64,000 nt of DNA, from positions 113,971,546 to 114,035,545 of the forward strand of contig CP136068.1 of NCBI GenBank assembly GCA_032622095.1, in the 5' to 3' direction. Position 1 is the stretch's first letter; each line of letters starts with the position of its first letter. This DNA is from Siphonodentalium dalli (lineage: Eukaryota; Mollusca; Scaphopoda; Gadilida; Siphonodentaliidae). The notes beneath the pieces are model-generated. The model ran no database searches and was not told where the DNA came from. It saw nothing but the letters and a program-made list of their open reading frames with translations. A program made the position numbers and the translations under genes. Below, piece after piece: positions 1 through 11,545 of this stretch.

Positions 1-1010
1 AGTGGCATACCGCCTAGTGTGGGCATATCTATAACTTATGACTGCTATACTCAGACAGATGGACCCAAAAATCAGCATTTTCATATAAATGAAGATGAAT
101 AACTATAGCAGAAAAAAACAAAACAAAACAGTTGGATGTGCCATTAAATGTCCTCATAGTGGTGAACAACCATACAAAATTTCATTGAGATCCGAGCATT
201 ACTGTTCAAGTTATGACCTGAACAGACATCGGATGGACCATACAGCCAACATGTCCAGATAAACAAACTTGAATAACTCTAGAATGGAAAAGCCAAACAG
301 AACAATTGAACCCTCTATTGAATGTCCTCACAGTGGTGAACATCCATACCAAATTTCATTGATATTCGAGCACTACTGTTCATGTTATGACATGAACAGA
401 CACCAGACGGACCAAAAATCCAACATTTCCAGATAAACAAAGATGAATAACTCTAGAATGGAAAATCCGAACAAAACGATGGAACCCTCTATTTAATGGT
501 CCCATAGTTGTGAACATCCATTCCAAATTTCATTGAGATCCCAGCACAACTGTTGAAGTTACGACATGAACAGACACCAGACAGACCAAAAAGCCAACAT
601 TTCCAGATAAACAAAGATGAATAACTCTAGAATGGAAAATCCGAACGAAACGATGGAACCCTCCATTTAATGTTCCCATAGTTGTGAACATCCATTCCAA
701 ATTTCATTAAGATCCAAGCACTAACGTTCATGTTATAACATGAACAGACACCAGACGGACCAAAAATCCAACATTTCCAGATAAACAAAGATGAATAACT
801 CTAGAATGGAAAATCCGAACAAAACGATGGAACCCTCTATTTAATGTCCTCATAGTAGTGAACATCCATACCTAATTTCATTGAGATCCGAGCACTATTG
901 TTCAAGTTATGACATGAACAGACATCGGACGGACGTACGGACGGCTCCACGGACGGACAGGTGCAAAACAGTATACCCCCCTTTCTTTTCTTTTTTTAAA
1001 AGGGGGTATA
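1..1010. repeat. Pearl-like element end: five 174-bp tandem units, GGAC microsatellite, terminal hairpin
   Basis: A segment beginning CCAGATAAAC recurs at 255, 429, 603 and 777, giving a 174-bp period. A more diverged unit lies at the left edge. The array ends in a GGACGGAC-type microsatellite (about 926-958), followed by a hairpin at about 975-1010 whose arms read TATACCCCC and GGGGGTATA. Tandem core units plus an ACGG-type microsatellite are known from bivalve pearl/CvA-type non-autonomous elements; assignment to that class is inference. The left end is off the window. Confidence 0.75.
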
Positions 1011-1687
1011 ATTACATTATTTACCATATGGTGTAAACTACAGTGCTCAGCATTTCAGTTAAATTTTATCTATTATATAAGCATCATAAGCTGAAAATGG
1101 GTGAGTAATAAATATACTATATTTTGGGTTTCTATATTAAGCAACGTGACCACTCAAATATGGAATAGTTCTTGAATTATTTCCCATCTATTTCGAAAGT
1201 TCAGTTCCTTTTTTAATGCAAAGGATCTTACTGCTACACATTCCATTGTTTTATAACATTTTAGCCATACTAAGAAGCCAGCTAGATTTTGGTCTATAGA
1301 TCTCAGTTTACATGAGTATATGTATCTTTTGAAAAGAAATAACCATATACTGAATACAAATTTTGTGCATTTAATATTCCAGTTTTAGCATGCCGACTCA
1401 ACTAATATGAACAAAATTGTCTACTAAGAAACCGGTTTGGTAGCAGCACGAAAATTATTCTTACATAGATTGTATGCTTAAGCAGTAGGCAATTGAAACC
1501 ACACTGCCACCAGATTAACATTTTCTGTGAGACATTTCAGCAGCCATATGATATATGTGGTCACCCGATAATAAATGTATGATTAATGAGTTATATATCA
1601 GATATAGCAAAGTACAATGTTATATATAAACTTGCTTCTATTAATGAGTCATGTTTTTTTTACTGAGAGCAATATGTGTGTACCTAC
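1011..1687. other. Non-coding DNA 3' of ABCB exon 7, no feature recognised
   Basis: AT-rich sequence on the 3' side of exon 7, presumably the start of intron 7. I looked on the minus strand for the TM6 exon of the transporter and did not find it, so it probably lies beyond the left edge. No repeat family seen elsewhere in the window is evident here. Confidence 0.5.
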
Positions 1688-1859
1688 CGTTAAAACATTC
1701 CCTGGGTCGTATCCAGTTTCGGCGAATATTTGTATCGCGTACCAAAAACAGAAGGCGAACGTTCCAAATAGAAAGAACCACATGATGCCGACGCCAGTCC
1801 CGAGACTCATTCCACGTTTAAATGAAACAGCGTCCACGTTCCTTAAATTTTCGCCATAT
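1688..1859 (-). CDS. ABCB1-like: ABCB transporter exon 7 (TM5 region)
   Basis: A 172-nt internal exon with acceptor TTTTGCAG before 1859 and donor GTAGGTAC after 1688. Its first base completes the Arg codon left open by exon 6, and it ends on a codon boundary. The peptide runs YGENLRNVDAVSFKRG, then a hydrophobic span with FAFCFWYAIQIF, then GYDPGNVLT. This matches the P-glycoprotein stretch from the end of intracellular loop 2 through TM5, where family members read AFWYG and then G-VLT. It follows exon 6 (6480-6604) across a 4.6-kb intron; TM6 should be in the next exon, outside the window. Codons are open with no damage visible. ABCB1, ABCB4 and ABCB11 types cannot be told apart from this part alone. 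Confidence 0.9.
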
Positions 1860-2507
1860 CTGCAAAATGAACACTAACATTATACATGTATGTATTCCAA
1901 TCAATGTCATACTGCATACAATATTTTCCCAAGCATGAAAATGGAAATCCACGTCGAAAACCATCAGTGCTTTCAACTTTCATAATAACCTGATAATGAT
2001 AACAAACAAGACAGTCAATGACTGTGGAGTCACTCACCTGACTGTAAAGACTGAAAAGACTGGGACTCTGAAGACTACAAGAGTCAGTACTTGTCACATT
2101 TACTTCAAGCTATTAAAGTAGTTAGAGCGAATACATTCAGCTTAGAAATTGAAGTGTTCACATGTACATTCTTAATTCAATTAATTTGAGTGCAGAGTAT
2201 TAAATCTGCAATGTCTGCCCCTTCTTGAATAACCAATCCCAAGGAATTTGAACAAACCTGATACCAGTACAAGATTCAGACGTTGGCATTATGTGCACCA
2301 CATGTCTACATGTATTGGAAAACATTGTAATGTTAACAATAACAAACATCAGCAGATTTTTTTTAAATCTGAAAAGTGTATGTTATCAGAAACTGATTCT
2401 ACAGATAGTTCATACACAAATTTAAATGTTAAAACAGAAGGATAAAACATTCAAATTTCAAAGGGTATGAAAGGTTTTAAATAACCACACCTATCATGTA
2501 AGCTTAA

Positions 2508-2885
2508 CCCTTTACCCAACAAACCGGCCAAAACCGGCCAAATAAAGCTTCAACAGCCTAAAATATCTTCGGCCTGTCTCAATAGAACCATACAAATATG
2601 GATATCATTGGAATCGGCTTCTTGACCACATTGTGATAGTTACAGTTATGCCCTGTGCCAATGCATTCTCTTATATATGCGAGTCGACCATAGGTCGCCT
2701 CGCATATATAAGAGAATGCATTGGCCTAAAAAAAATCTTTTTTTAACACTTTTTACCATTTTTTCTTACATTCTTTAACAATTTTATAATTTGTAATGTG
2801 TTAAGCCAATGCATTCTCTTATATATGCGAGACTCGCATATATAAGAGAATGCATTGGCACAGGGCCGTTCTGTTGGGTAAAGGG
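2508..2885. mobile_element. Family A TTAA-inserting miniature element, copy 1
   Basis: 378 bp flanked by TTAA at 2504-2507 and 2886-2889. Terminal inverted repeats begin CCCTTTACCCAACA. It contains two copies of a roughly 70-nt hairpin (about 2660-2735 and 2804-2860) whose arms begin GCCAATGCATTCTCTTATAT. TTAA duplication is typical of piggyBac-class elements. There is no coding capacity, so it is a non-autonomous MITE. Confidence 0.85.
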
Positions 2886-3469
2886 TTAATGAAACTTTAT
2901 CCTCATCAGAAGCCAGGACAGTTGTATTTGAGATTGCAACACATAGGATTAAATTTCATTCATGCAGCTCACTCTCAGCCAGGAGAAATGTGGATATTGA
3001 GATAATTAATTACTTTATAATGACTGGACAAACAAGGCCAGCATTGTGGACACATTGGCATGTCAAATAGCTACAGCTGTAATCAAAAGAAGGCTTTAAA
3101 TGGGGTGAACAAGGCAGGGTAAACTGTGGGTGGCAGGGACAGGTAGTGGTGGGGAGGGAATGATGGGATTGGGGGTTTGGTGTGTTTAAAAACAAATCCA
3201 AGGTTAAAATGAAAAAATATTTATTTGATTATTGGTTTTTTTGTTTGTTAATTTTTTCATTTTTCATTTGAATTTTTTTTTTTTAACTTATGTCCCTGGC
3301 TCTGCCCCTGTTTGACCCAGTGACCCCATTTGAACAAATCTGAACCCCAGTCACCCAAGGACCCTCCATACCAAATATGAAAGTGTCAATGACACTGTAT
3401 CTCAAATTTGTAAAGAAGGTAATTTTTTTGTGATGAGCAATGAATAGAGAGATTAAAAGGAGATTAAGG

Positions 3470-4390
3470 AGTGTAAAAAATGAGCAGTAAAGGATTTAGT
3501 CATACAAAGAGTAAAATCCAAGATGGCTACTGACGGCCATGTTTTTTGGCCGAATGACCCCAATATGACTCGTTCCCATCTACATGTCATTATTAACATC
3601 CATTCCAAAATTTATAATGATCAAACTAAAGGTACGACCAATAGCCCATGCTAAAGGATTTAGTCATACAAAGAGCAAAATCCAAGATGGCTGCTGGCGG
3701 CCAGTTTTTTTGGCTGAATGACCTCAAAATGACTTGTTCCCATCTACATGTCATTGTTAACATCCATGACAAATTTCATGATGATCAGACGAACAGTACG
3801 ACCTGTAGCCCATGCTAATGCGTTGAATTTTGAAATCAAAGATGGCCGCTGGCAGCCATGTTTTTTGTCCGAATGACCCCAAAATGACTCTTTCCCATCT
3901 ACATTGCAATTTCAACATCCATGACAAATTTTATGATGATCAGAAGAAAGGTACGAATTGTAGCCCGTGCAAAAGAATTTAGTCATACAAAGAGTAAAAT
4001 CCAAGATGGCTGCTGGCGGCCATGTTTTTTTGGCCAAATGACCCCAAAATTAATCGTTCCCATCTACATGTCATATTAACATCCATGACAAATTTAATGA
4101 TGAACAGACGAACAGTACGACCTGTTGCCCGTGCTAATGGATTGAATTTAGAAATCAAAGATGGCCGCTGGCGAACATGTTTTTTTTTCCGAATGACCCC
4201 AAAATGAATCATTCCGGTCTAAATATTGATGTCAACAGCTATGACAAATTTCATAATGATCCGACCAAAGGTACGACCTGTAGCCTGTATTGTTGACGAA
4301 CCACACACACATGTACACATGCATACACACACACGGACGACAAAGCCATGGCAATAGCTCAACTTTACAAAGTAAATTTGAGCTAATAAA
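3470..4390. repeat. Tandem array with alternating 164/155-bp units and terminal hairpin
   Basis: The landmark GATGGC recurs near 3522, 3686, 3841, 4005 and 4160, so spacings alternate 164, 155, 164, 155: a dimer of about 319 bp. Odd and even units differ just before the landmark (AGAGTAAAATCCAA versus TTGAAATCAAA). The array ends with a CA-rich stretch, ACGGACGAC and a hairpin at about 4353-4385 with arms AGCTCAA and TTGAGCT. Pearl-like by architecture. Confidence 0.7.
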
Positions 4391-4429
4391 CTAAATCAGC
4401 CCAATGGTTCTTAAGAAGAAGTTGTTCTA

Positions 4430-4652
4430 AGAATTACTATGGAGGAATAGAGTTATGGCCCTGGTTTTGCAACTAATTGACCTGGTGACTTCATTTGAAC
4501 AAATCTGAATGTGAGTCACCTACGGAACATATACACCAAATATGAACCCATTCGGTCTTATACTTTTGGAGAAGAAGACGATTCATGATGGTCGGACGGA
4601 CGAGGAGTGATGACTATAGCTCCACCGGAGACTTCGTCTCAGGTGAGCTAAA
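4430..4652. repeat. Pearl-like element fragment with terminal hairpin
   Basis: One partial core unit (TATGGCCCTGG, then ACCAAATATGAA) is followed by GGTCGGACGGACGAGG and a hairpin at about 4617-4650 with arms TAGCTCCACCGGAGAC and GTCTCAGGTGAGCTA. This is a different family from the preceding array but ends the same way. Confidence 0.55.
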
Positions 4653-4705
4653 AATGTGTAAAAGTCTTTACCCAATATCATTATAATTACCATGTTGTTC
4701 ATATA

Positions 4706-4867
4706 CAGTAATGCCCTAAGTAATCGACTCCTTAACCACAGCAGAATTATGGGTAACTTTTCAAGATTTAGTCGGAAATATGGCTTGTTGCCATTCATCA
4801 GAAAGCTCTCGACCGAATGGGTTCATATTTTCTGTGGTTAAGGAGTCGATTACTCAGGGCATTACTG
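4706..4867. mobile_element. Family B palindromic TA element, copy 1
   Basis: Begins CAGTAATGCCCTAAGTAATC and ends with its reverse complement, flanked by TA on both sides. The whole element folds on itself, with the centre partly eroded. TA flanks and CAGT-type ends suggest a Tc1/mariner-related MITE. Copies also lie at 12941 and 14385. Confidence 0.8.
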
Positions 4868-5073
4868 TAGTAGATTATTGTATTTTGCACTCATCCCTGA
4901 TTCAAATAAATTTATTTGTTACATATCCAAATCCAATCTCTCCATTAGTTGAATTGGTCATGTCGCATACTATGGTCACAGGTTAGTGAGTAACAGCTCA
5001 TTGCCAGATAGAATCCAGACTCTTTAAAATTGATGACAATTACAAACAGAACTTCATGATTAGTTATATTTAA

Positions 5074-5785
5074 AGACATATTATGTACTTGTTCGGGTGC
5101 GATAACTGATAAGATAGTATTCAGGAGTAATGCCAACTGGAGGAATGTAACATTCTATTAATATTGCCGAAAATCTGAAGCAAATCAAATGTACACTCCA
5201 TAGAAAACATCGTCTGAACTACGCTCAAATGTAAATATTTACTACTCGATTCGGGACGCAACAGTGGGCGATAAACTGAACTGCATTTAATTAATAAATA
5301 AGAATGACGGTGTTTGTTGTCAATTTGGATGTAATATTTGTAAAAATACCTACTTCAAACAAGATTAATCTACACTATAAATATAGAACATAATTGTATT
5401 TGTGTACTATGATTCCACTGATCCTATCATTTGTTATTAAAGTGATGTGAAACACTCCGGTAGGAGGCTCAAATAGAAATGTAGATTAATCTTGTTGAAA
5501 GTAGGTATTTCCACAAAGAGTATATCCACCATCATTCTTATATATTAATTAAATGCAGTGACTCGATCTCGATGGCGAAACCATTTTCGTCAGTTCATCG
5601 CCGATTGATGCATCCCGAATCGAGTAGTAAATATTTACAATTGAGCATTGTTCAGACAATGTTTTATATGGAGTGGTACAGTCGATTTGATTCAGATTTA
5701 CAGTGATGTTAGTAGAATGCTAAATTCCTACACTTGGCATAGCTCCTGGATACTATTTTATCAGTTTCACTTACATAATATGTCT
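5074..5785. mobile_element. Family D: two TTAA-flanked copies in opposite orientation
   Basis: The first copy, 5074-5373, starts AGACATATTATG after TTAA and is truncated on the right. The second, 5441-5785, starts AGTGATGTGAAACACTCC after TTAA at 5437-5440 and ends with CATAATATGTCT before TTAA at 5786-5789. A complete copy lies at 34084-34439 and another begins at 63968. The two ends are not inverted repeats of each other over more than a few bases, which is unusual for a TTAA MITE. Confidence 0.7.
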
Positions 5786-6033
5786 TTAAAGAGACTGACA
5801 TCCACCGATCTATAGCTACAAATATAGAACATAACTGTAGATGTGTACTATAATTCCACTGATCCTTGATATGTTATGTGCTACCAGCATAAACCTGTTT
5901 AAAATATTTGGTCCTAGCAGTGTCTAACAAGATCTAATTACGCGTGCCGCGTGTATACTATAAATGTACAAATTCTTGTTGCACCTGGGCTCCGCCATAG
6001 TGCATGGGGGATCTATTTATAGAATGTTAATTA

Positions 6034-6371
6034 TTGAATGCATTGGCCTAACAATTTTTTATCATTATTTTTAAATAAATGTTTCTTACAATTTTTAGGA
6101 CATAAAATAAAAAACATCCATTACCATGCAGGGAACCCCACACATATATAGAAGCATATAGAAGAGTGTCGTCTGCTCATGTTTGTCTGGGGCTCTGTAT
6201 GGGTGAAATTATAAAATTGTTAAAGAATACAAGGAAAAATTATTAAAATTGTAAAAAATTGTTAGGCCAATGCATTCTCTTATATATGCGAGGTGACCTA
6301 TGGTCGACTCGCATATATAAGTGAATGCATTGGCACAGGGTAAAAAAAATCCCGACTTTTGACTGGATTTG
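6034..6371. mobile_element. Family H element, left end lost
   Basis: The internal block (GTGTGGGG-type segment near 6126-6200), the hairpin at 6262-6335 and the right arm reading TCCCGACTTTTGACTGGATT match the elements at 42434-44266 and 50894-51340. The left terminal repeat TGACCCGCCATATC is absent, so this copy is truncated. Confidence 0.65.
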
Positions 6372-6479
6372 ATATTTGATATAATATATGATCTTGAGCG
6401 CGTTACCATTTCTGACATTGGTTTTCTTGTATTCATAGCTTGAGATCCGACCTCCGTCTGCTCGTTACCTATCGCTTAC

Positions 6480-6604
6480 CGTTCACATTCCTTCTCTTGT
6501 CCCCCATACGCAGTGACGGTTCGGATGGCACCTATCGCTTCATGGGCAACCGCCCCCGCTTTAGAGTACGCTTCATTTTCAGCTTCCGTGTACTTTTTTG
6601 CCAG
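6480..6604 (-). CDS. ABCB1-like: ABCB transporter exon 6 (intracellular loop 2)
   Basis: A 125-nt exon with acceptor ATTTGTAG before 6604 and donor GTAAGC after 6480, too short to show as a long open frame. It starts on a codon boundary after exon 5 and ends with two bases (CG) completed by the first base of exon 7. The peptide contains [20 protein letters not shown] followed by [12 protein letters not shown]. This is the intracellular loop 2 signature of ABCB proteins (AYAKAGAVAEE...IRTV.AFGGQ...E..RY in known members), the coupling region that contacts the nucleotide-binding domains. Tyr replaces the more usual Phe in the AFGGQ motif. Exon and phase fit both neighbours exactly, which makes the call strong although no conserved ATPase motif is present here. 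Confidence 0.92.
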
Positions 6605-7509
6605 CTACAAATACCGAATGACGATGATTAGTTGGTTTGCTTCCTTTGCAGCAACGAGAGAGAGAGAGAAGTGCAGGAGTCGCATCGAAAGTTGGCAGGA
6701 TACGGAATCCCAAGCTGGTCACCCATCCAAGGACTAACCGAGCTTGACTTTGCTTAACTTCGGTGATCACAAAAAGCATCCAACGACTGTGACCAAGAGA
6801 TCTAGACCTCTCGAGCCTTCTATATTTACAATGCGATCGCTACATATGGTTAACTTGTGACCCTGTCAACAAGACTTGAAATATTGTATCTGACAATTGC
6901 AGAATTAGGTCCTCCGAGGGTGAATTTAGTGACACTGCTCTGAGCACAGAACCTTCATTCTGTTTAGGGCTCAACTACTTTTGGAGACCTAGGATAAGAT
7001 TGAAGTTCCTCAGTTGAAGTTGGTGATGTTCACCCATTAGTCACATCGTTAATGCATTTTATCGTCTGTTAATTAGGGGATATAGAAACTGAACAGAAGG
7101 GGAAAAGTAACTAAAACACTGGGGACCTCATTCTGCAAATGTCAGACATACTATTTCAAGCCTTTACCTGTCATTTTTAGAGGGCTATATAATTCCATTG
7201 ATAATGATCACGAGGATAATTATGATGTTGCATGGTATATATGTAATGTAATGTAATGTAAATATGTTGGTTTAGTGTGTTTATCATAAAATATATTTCT
7301 ACATGTACGTAGTTACAGTTTCAGAAAGCATAACTATTGCAAGAATATATATGTGAATGACCTACAAACAGCTTAATTGTGAATTTTGCTGGAAGCATGA
7401 TCCACTTTAAGCAGTCGGGATTCGGCGTACGATTGAGTCAGGGTCTGGCGTTATATACGGCTCAAAACACAGAATCCAGCGTATGAACAAGGGGATGATA
7501 GCCTCATAC
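6605..7509 (-). other. ABCB intron 5 (0.9 kb)
   Basis: Bounded by donor GTATGAGG at 7509 and acceptor ATTTGTAG at 6605. It contains the 5S-rRNA-like sequence near its 3' end, a CT run (about 6659-6670, read on the minus strand) close to the acceptor that can act as pyrimidine tract, and a short ATGTA pentamer run at about 7243-7262. Nothing else is recognised. Confidence 0.75.
6697..6790 (-). ncRNA. 5S rRNA-derived sequence (pseudogene or SINE head)
   Basis: Read on the minus strand, the stretch contains GATCACCGAAGTTAAGCAA, then GTCAAGCTCGGTTAGT, then CTTGGATGGGTGACC and GCTTGGGA. These are the conserved core of eukaryotic 5S rRNA, including the internal RNA polymerase III promoter boxes A, IE and C. 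The first roughly 45 bases of a normal 5S gene are not recognisable and the 3' end diverges after GGGATTCCG. It is therefore a degraded 5S copy or the head of a 5S-derived (SINE3-type) retroposon rather than a working gene. It lies in the ABCB intron about 90 bp upstream of exon 6. Confidence 0.8.
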
Positions 7510-7681
7510 CTTGTGTCCAAAGGCGATTGGAATGAAGAGGGTTGGGCTTAAGGCTATCGTTGCTAATGCTAGTTTCCAGTTGCTGCATATAGCCATAATA
7601 TAGCAGGCAATGGTCGTCGAATTCCATCTAAAAAGACTGCCAACTTTAGTACCAAATCCGTCACGAATCTTAACGATGTTC
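7510..7681 (-). CDS. ABCB1-like: ABCB transporter exon 5 (TM3-TM4)
   Basis: A 172-nt exon, acceptor ATAATTTCAG before 7681, donor GTATGAGG after 7510. Its first base completes the Glu codon of exon 4 and it ends on a codon boundary. The peptide begins NIVKIRDGFGTKVGSLFRWN and continues through two hydrophobic spans, including NWKLALATIALSPTLFIPIA. Family members read KINEGIGDK, then G.KLTLV.LA.SP..., so both the KI..G.G.K helix and the W-K-L-x-L...SP turn between TM3 and TM4 are present. A 6.4-kb intron containing a large minisatellite separates it from exon 4. Confidence 0.92.
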
Positions 7682-7803
7682 CTGAAATTATTGATACACA
7701 CATGTCTATAGTGACAAAACTATCCAGCATGCACGTGGGCACGGAAAACAAATTCTTTCAAAGATTGGTTTGGTCCCTTTGGGGCTCATCAACAATTTCA
7801 GCA

Positions 7804-10800
7804 TCATGATCGTCACCATCATCGTTATAATTTGTATTATCATCATCATCACCATCATAATAACCATCATCGTCGTCATCATCACCACCACCATCATCAT
7901 CTTAATCATGATCAGCATCATTATAAAAATCATCATCACCATCATCACCAGCATCATCATAATCATCATCACGATCATTATCATCATCCACCATCATTAT
8001 CATCATCCACCATCATTACCATCATCCACCATCATTACCATCATCCACCATCATCATCATCCACCATCATTACCATCATCCACCATCATTATCATCATCC
8101 ACCATCATCACCATCATCCACCATCATTATCATCATCCACCATCATTATCATCATCCACAATCATTACCATCATCCACCATCATTATCATCATCCACCAT
8201 CATTATCATCATCCACCATCAATATCATCATCCACCATCATCATCATCCACCATCATTATCATCATCATCCACCATCATTATCATCATCCACCATCATTA
8301 TCATCATCCACCATCATCCACCATCATTATCATCATCCGCAATCATTATCATCATCCACAATCATTATCATCATCCACCATCATTACCATCATCCACCAT
8401 TACCATCATCCACCATCATCCACCATTACCATCATCCACAATCATTATCATCATCCACCATCATAATCATCATCCACCATCATTATCATCATCCACCATC
8501 ATTATCATCATCCACCATCATTATCATCATCCACCATCATTACCATCATCCAACTTACCATCATCCACCACCATTACCATCATCCACCATCATTATCATC
8601 ATCCACCATCATTATCATCATCCACCATCATTATCATCATCCATCATCATCATCATTATCATCCACCATCATTATCATCATCCACCATCATTACAATCAT
8701 CATTACCATCATCCATCATTATCATCATCATCCACCATCATTATCATCATCCACCATCATTATCATCATCCACCATCATTATCATCATCCATCATTATTA
8801 TCATCATCCACCATCATTATCATCATCCACCATCATTATCATCATCCACCATCATTACCATCATCCACCATCATCCACCATCATTATCGTCATCCACCAT
8901 CATTATCATCATCCACCATCATCCACCATCATTATCATCATCCACCATCATTATCATCATCCACCATCATTATCATCATCCACCATCATTATCATCATCC
9001 ACCATCAATATCATCATCCATCATCATTATCATCCACCATCATCCACCATCATTATCATCATCCACCATCATTACCATCAGCAATACCATCATCCATCAT
9101 TATCATCATCCACCATCATTATCATCATCCACCATCATTATCATCATCCACCATCATTATCATCATCCACCATCAATATCATCATCCATCATCATTATCA
9201 TCCATCATCATCCACCATCATTATCATCATCCACCATCATTATCATCATCCACCATCATTATCATCATCCATCATTATTATCATCATCCACCATCATTAT
9301 CATCATCCACCGTCATTACCATCATCCACCATTACCATCATCCACCACCATTACCATCATCCACCATCATTATCATCATCCACCATCATTATCATCATCC
9401 ACCATCATTATCATCATCCACCATCATTATCATCATCCATCATTATTATCATCATCCACCATCATTATCATCATCCACCATCATTACCATCATCCACCAT
9501 CATCCACCATCATTATCATCATCCACCATCATTACCATCATCCACCATAATTATCATCATCCACCATCATTATCATCCACCATCATTACAATCATCCACC
9601 ATCATCACCATCATCCAACATCATTATCATCATCCAACATCATCATCATCATCCACCATCATTATCATCATCCACCATCATTATCATCACCCACCATCAT
9701 TATCATCATCCACCATCATTATCATCATCCACCATCATTATCATCATCCACCATCATTATCATCAGCCACCATCATTACCATCATCCACCATCATTACCA
9801 TCATCCACCATCATTATCATCATCCACCATTACCATCATCCATCATCATTATCATCATCCACCATCATTACCATCATCCATCATCATTATCATCATCCAC
9901 CATCATTATCATCATCCACCATCATTATCATCATCCATCATCATTATCATCATCCACCATCATTATCATCATCCACCATCATTATCATCATCCACCATCA
10001 TTATCATCATCCACCATCATTATCATCATCCACCATCATTACCATCATCCACCACCATTACCATCATCCACCATCATTATCATCATCCACCATCATTATC
10101 ATCATCCACCATCATTATCATCATCCACCATCATTATCATCATCCACCATCATTATCATCATCCACCATCATTATCATCATCCACCATCATTATCATCAT
10201 CCACCATCATTATCACCATCCACCATCATTATCATCATCCACCATCATTATCATCATCCACCATCATTATCATCATCCACCATCATTATCATCATCCACC
10301 TTCAATACCATCATCCACCATCAATACCATCATCCACCATCAATACCATCATCCACCATCATTACCATCATCCACCATCATTATCATCATCCACCATCAT
10401 TATCATCATCCACCATCATTATCATCATCCACCATCATTATCATCCACCATCATCACCATCATCCACCATCATTACCATCATCCACCATCATTATCATCA
10501 TCCACCATCATCCACCATCATTATCATCATCCACCATCATTATCATCATCCACCATCATTATCATCATCCACCATCATTATCATCATCCACCATCATTAT
10601 CATCATCCACCATCATTATCATCATCCAACATCATTATCATCATCCACCATCATTATCATCATCCACCATCATTATCATCATCCACCATCATTATCATCA
10701 TCCATCATTATTATCATCATCCACCATCATTATCATCATCCACCATCATTATCATCATCCACTATCATCCACCATCATTACCATCATCCACCATCATTAT

Positions 10801-11445
10801 CATCATCCACCATCATTATCATCATCCACCATCATTATCATCATCCACCATCATTACCATCATCCACCACCATTACCATCATCCACCATCATTATCATCA
10901 TCCACCATCATTATCATCATCATCCACCATCATTACCATCATCCACCAACATTACCATCATCCACCATAATTATCATCATCCACCATCATTATCATCATC
11001 CACCATCATTATCATCATCCACCATCATTACCATCATCCACCACCATTACCATCATCCACCATCATTATCATCATCCACCATGATCCACCATCATTATCA
11101 TCATCCAACATCATCCACCATCATTATCATCATCCACCATCATTATCATCATCCACCATCATTACCATCATCCACCATTACCATCATCCACCATCATTAC
11201 CATCATCCATCATTATCATCGTCCACCATCATTATCATCATCCACCATGATCCACCATCATTATCATCATCCACCATCATCCACCATCATTATCATCATC
11301 CACCATCATTACCATCATCCACCACCATTACCATCATCCATCATCATTATCATCATCCACCATCATTATCATCATCATCCACCATCATTACCATCATCCA
11401 CCATCATTACCATCATCCACCATAATTATCATCATCCACCATCAT
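7804..11445. repeat. CAT-rich minisatellite, 19-bp core unit
   Basis: About 180 bp of irregular CAT triplets lead into a long array of the 19-bp unit CCACCATCATTATCATCAT, with variants of 12, 16 and 22 bp and common T/C and A/T substitutions. The pyrimidine-rich strand has no stop codons in any frame. Because 19 is not a multiple of three, the unit reads as a 19-residue periodic peptide, giving long but meaningless open frames (one of more than 1000 codons at 7770-10970). It sits in ABCB intron 4 and is cut by an assembly gap. Confidence 0.95.
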
Positions 11446-11545
11446 NNNNNNNNNNNNNNNNNNNNNNNNNNNNNNNNNNNNNNNNNNNNNNNNNNNNNNN
11501 NNNNNNNNNNNNNNNNNNNNNNNNNNNNNNNNNNNNNNNNNNNNN
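11446..11545. other. Assembly gap (100 N)
   Basis: Exactly 100 N inside the minisatellite. A round number usually denotes unknown size, so the array may be longer than shown. Confidence 0.98.

Larger units (their letters stand above)
1860..6479 (-). other. ABCB intron 6 (4.6 kb)
   Basis: Bounded by donor GTAAGC at 6479 and acceptor TTTTGCAG at 1860. It holds a family A TTAA element, a dimeric satellite-like array, a palindromic TA element, two family D copies head to head and a truncated family H element, each listed separately. Between these, 1860-2500, 2900-3460 and 5790-6030 look like ordinary AT-rich intron. A piece at about 5815-5875 repeats 5375-5428 (both containing ATATAGAACATAA). 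Confidence 0.8.

Noticed and set aside
6579-6779. Minus-strand 66-codon frame covering ABCB exon 6
   Set aside because: It combines translated 5S-like sequence with exon 6 in the wrong frame. The real exon is 6480-6604 in another frame.
7770-10970. Open frame of 1066 codons (and similar frames at 7832, 11081, 11247, 11631) rich in His, Pro, Ser and Ile
   Set aside because: Pure by-product of the stop-free CAT-rich minisatellite. The peptide repeats every 19 residues because the DNA repeats every 19 bases, and no start context or splice sites support a gene.
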